Source: Acholeplasmatales bacterium
Lineage (GTDB): Bacteria > Bacillota_I > Bacilli_A > Acholeplasmatales > Anaeroplasmataceae
NCBI GenBank assembly: GCA_016288675.1
Contig: JAEELC010000103.1
Location: forward strand, 1 to 5,260
Length of the DNA: 5,260 nt
Reading direction: 5' to 3'
Both the position numbers and the translations under genes were made by a program. Of this stretch, positions 1 to 4,019 are shown one piece after another; position 1 is the first letter of the stretch; each line of letters begins with the position of its first letter. The notes under the pieces were generated by a model that was given only the letters and a program-made list of their open reading frames with translations, had not been told where the DNA came from and ran no database searches.

Positions 1-162
1 TGACATAGTACCTGGATCTACGTTGATATATGGATCAAATTTTTGCATAAAGACCTTAAGTCCTCTTTGTTTTAAGATTCTACCAACACTAGATGCTACA
101 ATTCCTTTACCAAGGCTAGATACAACGCCTCCAGTAACGAATATAAATTTTGTTTCCTTCAT
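1..162 (-). CDS. pyrG: CTP synthase, N-terminal fragment (cut by window edge)
   Basis: CTP synthase makes CTP from UTP, ATP and glutamine in the cytoplasm, the last step of pyrimidine nucleotide synthesis. Only the first 54 residues of the amidoligase (synthetase) domain are visible; the family is usually about 530-550 residues, so the rest, including the glutamine amidotransferase domain, lies left of the window. The fragment has the family P-loop [10 protein letters not shown] at residues 11-20 (K19 matches the nucleotide-binding lysine) and the nearly invariant [15 protein letters not shown] at residues 40-54. The ATG at 160-162 is the start because the homologous region begins at once and an AAGGAG ribosome binding site lies 8 nt upstream (171-176). 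It is transcribed leftwards from its own promoter through a short leader with the GGGC start typical of CTP-sensing pyrG genes. Identification is near certain from the conserved N-terminus. Confidence 0.97.
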   Translation of the reverse strand, partial: MKETKFIFVTGGVVSSLGKGIVASSVGRILKQRGLKVFMQKFDPYINVDPGTMS

Positions 163-233
163 GAAATGAGCTCCTTATTAGTTTTTTTTTTGCGGTTTTC
201 ACCACAAAATAAAAAATGTTAGGGAGTGTGCCC
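163..233 (-). promoter_or_regulatory. pyrG 5' leader, candidate CTP-responsive reiterative-transcription leader
   Basis: The predicted transcript starts at 233 with GGGCAC, followed at +8 to +13 by the C/U-rich tract CUCCCU. In Bacillus subtilis and relatives, pyrG transcripts start GGGC; when CTP is low, RNA polymerase stutters and adds extra G residues, which pair with a C/U-rich tract to form an antiterminator. The first two elements are seen here. A conventional downstream terminator is not. The leader is only 71 nt and holds a U-rich stretch (+18 to +28), a hairpin GUGGU-GAAA-ACCGC (192-205), ten A residues, then the AAGGAG site at 171-176. CUCC of the C/U tract could also pair with GGAG of the ribosome binding site, but only over 4 bp. 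The CTP link is an inference from the family pattern. Confidence 0.6.
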
Positions 234-268
234 TTATAAATTATACTATATAAAAAAAATATAAACAA
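233..268 (-). promoter_or_regulatory. pyrG promoter
   Basis: Read on the minus strand, a -35 box TTGTTT (263-268) is followed by exactly 17 nt and a perfect -10 box TATAAT (240-245). Six nucleotides later comes the first G of GGGC at 233, the expected start point. The good spacing and the match of the start to the GGGC rule for pyrG make this a convincing sigma-A type promoter, although the -35 box matches the consensus only in TTG. Confidence 0.8.
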
Positions 269-304
269 TAAACCAAACATAATTTTTTTAGTTAATCGTT
301 TTCA

Positions 305-344
305 TAATAAAAAATGAGTTCTACAAATTGTAGAACTCATTTTT
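305..344 (-). terminator. Intrinsic terminator after the zinc-ribbon/TM2 gene
   Basis: A perfect 15-bp inverted repeat (arms 311-325 and 329-343, extendable by the 310/344 pair) with a 3-nt loop starts immediately after the stop codon of the gene ending at 346. On the minus strand the stem ends in a run of U residues, then UAUUAUG, as expected for a factor-independent terminator. The A-rich opposite flank means it could also act on plus-strand transcripts. It separates this gene from pyrG. Confidence 0.9.
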
Positions 345-345
345 A

Positions 346-723
346 TTAATTCATCTTCATATGTCTACCATCAGAATCAGTTAAATGATCATCTAGTAGC
401 ATTATAATACCATCGATAAAGCTCCATATAAATCCAAAACCACAAGTTAAAAGTGTAACTAATAATTGTGCAATAGCTAGTGAATTATGTCCTGTGTAAA
501 ATCTACCAATACCAAATGGTAATAATATATTAAGTAAACCTGCAACAAGTCTAATCTTCTCTGAATCATTAGAGTTGTTAGAGTTATTAGAATTATTAAA
601 TGTTGCTTTTACTTCCTCAATGTGAGCATCAGCATCATCATTTGATCCTTGTTTTGATCCACAGTTTGGACAAAACTTAGCATCATCTTCAATTTCTTTT
701 CCGCATTTACTACAAAATTTCAT
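346..723 (-). CDS. Zinc-ribbon and TM2 domain membrane protein
   Basis: This 125-residue protein starts with a short zinc ribbon: C4-x2-C7 and C18-x2-C21, each in a CxxCG context, which should bind one zinc ion. A polar linker follows (residues 22-54) with an Asn-Asn-Ser repeat at 43-52. The C-terminal half (about 55-110) is a TM2 domain: a first hydrophobic span, LLPFGIGRFYTGH (67-79), which is the family signature, and a second span (about 83-110) with GFGFIWSFIDGIIML. It is probably an inner membrane protein with the zinc ribbon in the cytoplasm. Such zinc-ribbon/TM2 proteins are common in Firmicutes and their role is not established. The ATG is supported by AAGGAG at 733-738, 9 nt upstream. 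It has its own promoter and terminator, so it is a single-gene unit. Confidence 0.9.
   Translation of the reverse strand: MKFCSKCGKEIEDDAKFCPNCGSKQGSNDDADAHIEEVKATFNNSNNSNNSNDSEKIRLVAGLLNILLPFGIGRFYTGHNSLAIAQLLVTLLTCGFGFIWSFIDGIIMLLDDHLTDSDGRHMKMN
568..597 (-). repeat. In-frame Asn-Asn-Ser codon repeat in the linker of the TM2 protein
   Basis: Minus-strand codons for residues 43-52 run Asn-Asn-Ser three times and then Asn, using AAT/AAC and TCT in a near-perfect 9-nt repeat. It lies in the flexible linker between zinc ribbon and membrane domain. Copy-number change in multiples of 9 nt would alter linker length without breaking the frame. Whether it varies between strains cannot be seen here. 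Confidence 0.7.
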
Positions 724-749
724 AATAGCTTTCTCCTTTATTTGAGTAT

Positions 750-778
750 ATTATATGATTAAATAAAACATATGTAAA
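750..778 (-). promoter_or_regulatory. Promoter of the zinc-ribbon/TM2 gene
   Basis: On the minus strand, TTTACA (773-778) and a perfect TATAAT (750-755) are separated by 17 nt. The predicted start near 742-743 is only a few nucleotides before the ribosome binding site at 733-738, giving a very short leader. The -35 box lies inside one arm of the inverted repeat at 770-801. Confidence 0.75.
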
Positions 779-801
779 TCTTATATCTAAAATTTACATA
801 T
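770..801. repeat. 10-bp inverted repeat between pepP stop and the TM2-gene promoter
   Basis: The arms ATATGTAAAT (770-779) and ATTTACATAT (792-801) are perfect reverse complements with 12 nt between them. The left arm contains the -35 box of the TM2 gene. On the minus strand it also lies just after the stop codon of the aminopeptidase and is followed by GUUUUAUUU, so it could be a weak AT-only terminator for that gene. An operator for a dimeric repressor is the alternative. The sequence alone does not decide between them. Confidence 0.5.
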
Positions 802-813
802 ATTTTTCATTAT

Positions 814-2046
814 TTATTTTAAATTTGGATTATATTTCTTCATAAATACTTCAATTTCATCGACAGATTTGATAATCTCTTCACTTAAGTTTTCACATCC
901 ATCTTCAGTAACTAAAACATCATCTTCAATACGAATACCAATTTTTTCTTCAGGAATATATAATCCTGGCTCATTAGAAATAACAGCACCTGCTTCTAAA
1001 GGACCGTAGTCACATAAATCATGGCAATCTAATCCTAAATGATGTGATACACCATGGAAATAATACTTATCTAATTCCGCATCTTCTTTTATTAAACCAA
1101 TCTTCTTTAATTCAACGCAATAATATTGTCTAAGAATTTTATTAAGTTCACGTTGAGTAATACCTGGTTTAATTGTATTAAACATTAACGCTTGTCCTTT
1201 TAGAACGATATTATATATTTCTTTTTGACGTGGACTAAATTTGCCATTTACTGGAATTGTACGTGAAATGTCAGCACAATAATAATTATTTGTTGCACCT
1301 AAATCAAATAGCATAATATCATTATCTCTAATTATATCTTTATTACTTGAATAATGTAGGCAACATGAATTAGCACCACTTGCTGCTATAGTTGAAAAAC
1401 TAAATCCATTAGCGCCATTAAATTTTATAGTTTGGTCAAAATATGACTCTAATTGATATTCATAAAGACCTGGCTTAACATTTTTCATTAATTCTTCAAT
1501 ACCTAAACGTGTAATATGAATAGCTTTACGAATTTCATCAATTTCTTCTTTACTCTTAATAGTTCTAGCATAGCTGAATAAACTTCTTCCTTGAAGAATA
1601 TTTACATAAGGATACTTATCTTTAATATTTTTTGCAAATTGTTCTGTATAGCTTAATGAATCACTATCCTCACCACGTTCTAAATCCAAATATAAGTTTG
1701 GAGATAAAGTAATTTGATTATGTAAGAATGAATCAAAATCCTTTAAATAAAAAATAGCATTAATACCACTTATATCAGAAGCCTCATCACAATTTAAAGT
1801 ACGGCCTACCCATTTTTCAGCAACTGGATCATATTCTTGAATAAATAAATAATCAAACATCTTACCATTTCTTTTTATAATTACTAATCTATCTCTAGAT
1901 TCTTTTATACCCGTTGCATATAAGAAATTTCTATCTGGTTGATAAAAGTCTTCTCCTTCACGTGGAGCAAATGATACTAGTATAGAATTATCAATCATCT
2001 TTTTTGCGATTCTATTACGATGTCTAATATATTCTTCTTTAGTCAT
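814..2046 (-). CDS. pepP: Xaa-Pro aminopeptidase (aminopeptidase P, M24B family)
   Basis: Aminopeptidase P is a cytoplasmic dinuclear metalloenzyme that removes an N-terminal residue preceding proline, helping to recycle peptides. The 410-residue length is close to the usual 410-440. Residues 1-130 form the aminopeptidase P N-terminal domain (FAPREGEDFYQPDRNFLYATG near 26-46 is typical). Residues 165-400 form the pita-bread catalytic domain. The five metal ligands are present: D248 (MLFDLGA), D259 (CADISRT), H335 (HGVSHHLGLDCHD), E359 (SNEPGLY) and E374 (RIEDD). H231, H331 and H342 match the accessory active-site histidines. The ATG is supported by AGAGGTG at 2052-2058. The gene sits 68 bp after serS, with serS's terminator and its own extended -10 promoter between them, so it is probably transcribed separately. 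The symbol is by family; prolidase activity is less likely given the full N-terminal domain. Confidence 0.93.
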   Translation of the reverse strand: MTKEEYIRHRNRIAKKMIDNSILVSFAPREGEDFYQPDRNFLYATGIKESRDRLVIIKRNGKMFDYLFIQEYDPVAEKWVGRTLNCDEASDISGINAIFYLKDFDSFLHNQITLSPNLYLDLERGEDSDSLSYTEQFAKNIKDKYPYVNILQGRSLFSYARTIKSKEEIDEIRKAIHITRLGIEELMKNVKPGLYEYQLESYFDQTIKFNGANGFSFSTIAASGANSCCLHYSSNKDIIRDNDIMLFDLGATNNYYCADISRTIPVNGKFSPRQKEIYNIVLKGQALMFNTIKPGITQRELNKILRQYYCVELKKIGLIKEDAELDKYYFHGVSHHLGLDCHDLCDYGPLEAGAVISNEPGLYIPEEKIGIRIEDDVLVTEDGCENLSEEIIKSVDEIEVFMKKYNPNLK

Positions 2047-2066
2047 AATAACACCTCTTGTTTAAA

Positions 2067-2075
2067 ATTATAGCA
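2067..2075 (-). promoter_or_regulatory. Extended -10 promoter of pepP
   Basis: The minus strand reads TGCTATAAT, a perfect TATAAT (2067-2072) preceded by the TGn extension (2073-2075). No good -35 box lies 16-18 nt upstream, where the sequence is the AT-rich middle of the serS terminator. The extended -10 could compensate. The predicted start is a few nucleotides before the ribosome binding site AGAGGTG at 2052-2058. Confidence 0.6.
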
Positions 2076-2076
2076 C

Positions 2077-2109
2077 AAAAAAAGCGATTAAAATTAATTA
2101 ATCGCTTTT
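2077..2109 (-). terminator. serS intrinsic terminator
   Basis: A perfect 12-bp stem (arms 2080-2091 and 2098-2109, with GCGATTAA and its complement) and a 6-nt loop lie 5 bp after the serS stop codon. On the minus strand the stem ends in seven consecutive U residues (2077-2083). This is a textbook factor-independent terminator and separates serS from pepP. The opposite arm also has a T run, but no plus-strand gene leads into it. Confidence 0.92.
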
Positions 2110-2114
2110 CATAA

Positions 2115-3401
2115 TTACTTTAAAGGAATAAGCTTTTCCTTACCACCCATATATGGACGTAATGCTTCTGGAACATTAATAGAACCATCTTCATTGTAGT
2201 TGTTTTCAACAACAGCAATAAGACCACGTGGAGAAGCTACTACTGTATTATTTAATGTGTGGCATAGATGTGTACCATCTTCATCCTTATAACGGATTCC
2301 TAAACGACGTGCTTGAGCATCACCTAGAGTTGAGCATGAACCAACTTCAAAGTACTTTTGTTGACGTGGAGACCAAGCTTCAACGTCACATGATTTAACC
2401 TTAAGGTCAGCTAAATCACCTGTGCAGCAATCTAATTGACGAACAGGAACGTCTAAGCTTCTGAAATAATCTACAGTTAATTTCCATAGCTTATTGTACC
2501 AATCCATTGATTCTTCTGGCTTACAAACAACAATCATTTCTTCCTTTTCGAATTGGTGAACTCTATATACACCACGTTCTTCAATACCGTGAGCACCAAC
2601 TTCTTTACGGAAGCATGGAGAATATGAAGTTAATGTTAATGGTAGAGCATCTGCCTTAACGATTTGACCTTTAAATCTACCAATCATAGAGTGTTCACTT
2701 GTACCAATTAAGTATAAGTCTTCTCCTTCAATCTTGTACATCATATTTTCCATTTCAGCAAATGACATAACACCATTTACAACATCTGAGTGAATCATAA
2801 ATGGAGGTACAACATAAGTGAAACCTGCATTAATCATAAAGTCTCTAGCATACGCAAGCATTGCTGAATGTAGACGAGCAATATCACCAATTAAGTAATA
2901 GAAACCATTACCACTTGTACGAGCAGAAGCGTCCTTATCTAAACCATTAAAGCGTTCCATAATATCACCATGGAATGGGATTTCATATGATGGAACAACT
3001 GGTTCGCCAAATCTTTGAACTTCAACATTTTCAGCATCTGATTTACCAACTGGAACTGATGGATCAACGATGTTTGGAATTACATACATCTTCTTTAAGA
3101 ATTCATCATTTAAACCTGGTAATTTAGCATCTAATTCATCAATTTCGTGAGCATATTCACCAATTGATTCCTTAACTTGAGCAGCTTCATCTTTCTTACC
3201 AGCACGCATAAGTGCTCCGATTTCAGCTGAAGCCTTATTCTTCTTAGCCTTTAGTGCTTCTACAGTTGTCTTGATTTCTCTAATTTGTCTATCAAGTTCA
3301 ATTACCTCATCAACTAAAGGTAACTTTTCGTCTTGGAATTTCTTACGGATATTTTCCTTAACGATTTCTGGATTTTCTCTTACGAATTTAATATCTAGCA
3401 T
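2115..3401 (-). CDS. serS: Seryl-tRNA synthetase, archaeal-like sequence type
   Basis: This class II synthetase charges tRNA-Ser with serine in the cytoplasm. Length (428 residues) is normal. Residues 1-110 form the N-terminal arm; about 28-102 is a charged coiled-coil hairpin that contacts the long variable arm of tRNA-Ser. The catalytic core follows: motif 1 ends near VVPPFMI (197-203); the serine-binding T-x-E is TSEH (234-237); motif 2 spans 260-289 with R265 in CFRKEVGAHG; E352 lies in EVGSCS; motif 3 has R392, followed by VVENNYNEDGS. The TSEH, GAHG, CKPEES and HTLNNTVVASPR signatures resemble archaeal SerRS more than the TAEVP, GSAGRDT and HTLNGSGLAVGR of Bacillus. The start is supported by AAGGAG at 3409-3414, 7 nt upstream. 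A serine T-box controls the gene from upstream, and its terminator follows the stop directly. The gene looks less AT-rich than its neighbours, perhaps because it is highly expressed. Confidence 0.97.
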   Translation of the reverse strand: MLDIKFVRENPEIVKENIRKKFQDEKLPLVDEVIELDRQIREIKTTVEALKAKKNKASAEIGALMRAGKKDEAAQVKESIGEYAHEIDELDAKLPGLNDEFLKKMYVIPNIVDPSVPVGKSDAENVEVQRFGEPVVPSYEIPFHGDIMERFNGLDKDASARTSGNGFYYLIGDIARLHSAMLAYARDFMINAGFTYVVPPFMIHSDVVNGVMSFAEMENMMYKIEGEDLYLIGTSEHSMIGRFKGQIVKADALPLTLTSYSPCFRKEVGAHGIEERGVYRVHQFEKEEMIVVCKPEESMDWYNKLWKLTVDYFRSLDVPVRQLDCCTGDLADLKVKSCDVEAWSPRQQKYFEVGSCSTLGDAQARRLGIRYKDEDGTHLCHTLNNTVVASPRGLIAVVENNYNEDGSINVPEALRPYMGGKEKLIPLK

Positions 3402-3433
3402 AAAATTTCTCCTTTATTATAATAAAACACATT

Positions 3434-3468
3434 AAAAAAGTCCCTAAGACTTTTCTAATCTTAAGGAC
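3434..3468 (-). terminator. T-box attenuator terminator before serS
   Basis: On the minus strand an 11-bp stem (arms 3458-3468 and 3440-3450, including G-U pairs) with a 7-nt loop is followed by six U residues (3434-3439). It begins just after the T-box antiterminator sequence, so the two structures can be alternatives: uncharged tRNA-Ser favours the antiterminator, charged tRNA this terminator. Confidence 0.93.
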
Positions 3469-3640
3469 GAATTATCGCGGTGCCACCTTAATTCTAGGAC
3501 AATGTCCTAGCTCTCTTATTCTGTAACGTAGAATGTGCGAAAAATCTCCAAAGTAGATTCGTCTTATTTCAACCTAACTATTTACACCAACCATAGTCTC
3601 TCTAAAAAGTACTCCATAAGATTACTTGTCCTTTTCATTG
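3434..3640 (-). promoter_or_regulatory. Serine-specific T-box riboswitch of serS
   Basis: The leader senses uncharged tRNA-Ser and lets transcription continue into serS when serine charging is low. On the minus strand, Stem I shows AGUA (loop E, near 3624-3627), the distal AGAGAG and GGUUGGUG elements (about 3585-3604), and the specifier loop GAA-UCU-ACUUUGGAG. The specifier UCU lies at 3555-3557 and is a serine codon. A 7-bp hairpin CUAGGAC/GUCCUAG (3494-3510) matches Stem III. The conserved T-box AAGGUGGCACCGCG is at 3476-3489; its UGGC bulge has C at the variable position, which pairs with the G73 discriminator of tRNA-Ser. The terminator follows. All parts agree on serine. Confidence 0.96.
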
Positions 3641-3656
3641 ATTTTTAAACAACATA

Positions 3657-3685
3657 ATTATAATCTATTTTTCAAGACTGTGCAA
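3657..3685 (-). promoter_or_regulatory. serS promoter
   Basis: The minus strand shows TTGCAC (3680-3685), a 17-nt spacer and a perfect TATAAT (3657-3662). The predicted start near 3650 lies about 10 nt before the first T-box Stem I nucleotides, which is the expected arrangement. Confidence 0.8.
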
Positions 3686-3724
3686 TAGATTTAATATAAC
3701 TTATCATTAAACTGTATATAAATA

Positions 3725-3754
3725 TTGTCACTCCCCCTTTAAAAATGCTATTAT
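3725..3754 (+). promoter_or_regulatory. Promoter of the small membrane protein gene
   Basis: TTGTCA (3725-3730), an 18-nt spacer and TATTAT (3749-3754) with the TGn extension (TGC, 3746-3748) form a good sigma-A type promoter on the plus strand. The predicted start is near 3761. The spacer contains CTCCCCC, an unusual C run for this AT-rich DNA. Its -35 box is about 40 bp from that of the serS promoter, so the two promoters are back to back. Confidence 0.7.
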
Positions 3755-3775
3755 ATAGTAATGCATTAATACAAT

Positions 3776-3793
3776 AGGAGGCCACATGTAATG
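3776..3793 (+). promoter_or_regulatory. Ribosome binding site with overlapping start-stop AUGUAAUG
   Basis: A perfect AGGAGG (3776-3781) is followed by ATG at 3786-3788, immediately stopped by TAA at 3789-3791, whose last A is the first base of the ATG (3791-3793) that opens the 64-residue gene. Spacing from AGGAGG is 4 nt to the first ATG and 9 nt to the second. The second is the better-spaced start and the only one that opens a reading frame. The first could bind initiating ribosomes and lower expression. Confidence 0.55.
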
Positions 3794-3985
3794 TATAGAA
3801 AATTTATTGAATTAATAATAGCATTTATCGGATGCTTTTTAGCAGTGAGTATGTATATTGCAGATGCTATAGCAAAAGATAATTATTATTTAGGTACAGT
3901 CGGAGAAATAATTTTTTATATCGGATTAATTTCATTTTTAATAGATGTAATTATTACCCTTAAAACAAAAAAAGTTAATAAATAA
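3791..3985 (+). CDS. Small two-helix membrane protein of unknown function
   Basis: I do not recognise this 64-residue protein. It has two hydrophobic spans, about residues 8-27 and 37-57, joined by a short polar loop AKDNYYLG (28-35). Positive residues at the N-terminus (R3, K4) and C-terminus (K58, K60, K61, K64) predict both ends in the cytoplasm, so it would be a helical hairpin in the cell membrane. E39 and D52 are acidic residues in or near the second span. There is no signal peptidase site, metal motif or domain that I can see. It is the only plus-strand gene here, with its own promoter (3725-3754), a perfect AGGAGG site and a terminator overlapping its stop codon, so it is probably a real single-gene unit. 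Function cannot be inferred from its neighbours, which face the other way. Confidence 0.75.
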   Translation: MYRKFIELIIAFIGCFLAVSMYIADAIAKDNYYLGTVGEIIFYIGLISFLIDVIITLKTKKVNK

Positions 3986-4003
3986 AATGTTTACTAACTT
4001 TTT
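3967..4003. terminator. Bidirectional terminator between converging genes
   Basis: The stem pairs A5-GTTA (3969-3977) with TAAC-T5 (3995-4003), then after one mismatch TAAA (3979-3982) with TTTA (3990-3993), leaving a 7-nt loop. On the plus strand it ends in a U run and serves the small membrane protein gene, whose stop codon (3983-3985) is in the loop. On the minus strand it ends in seven U residues (3967-3973) and serves the ABC exporter gene ending at 4020. One hairpin thus ends both genes. Confidence 0.85.
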
Positions 4004-4019
4004 ATTATATATAATTCAA

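Noticed and set aside
182..215. Hairpin with T10 as a plus-strand terminator
   Set aside because: On the plus strand the T run comes before the stem and an A run after it, the wrong order for a terminator, and no plus-strand gene leads into it.
3672..3731. Minus-strand 19-codon ORF starting with GTG after AAAGGGGGA, as a possible leader peptide of serS
   Set aside because: The G run is only about 1 nt from the GTG, too close to act as a ribosome binding site, and the ORF spans the serS promoter, so it would not be in the serS transcript.
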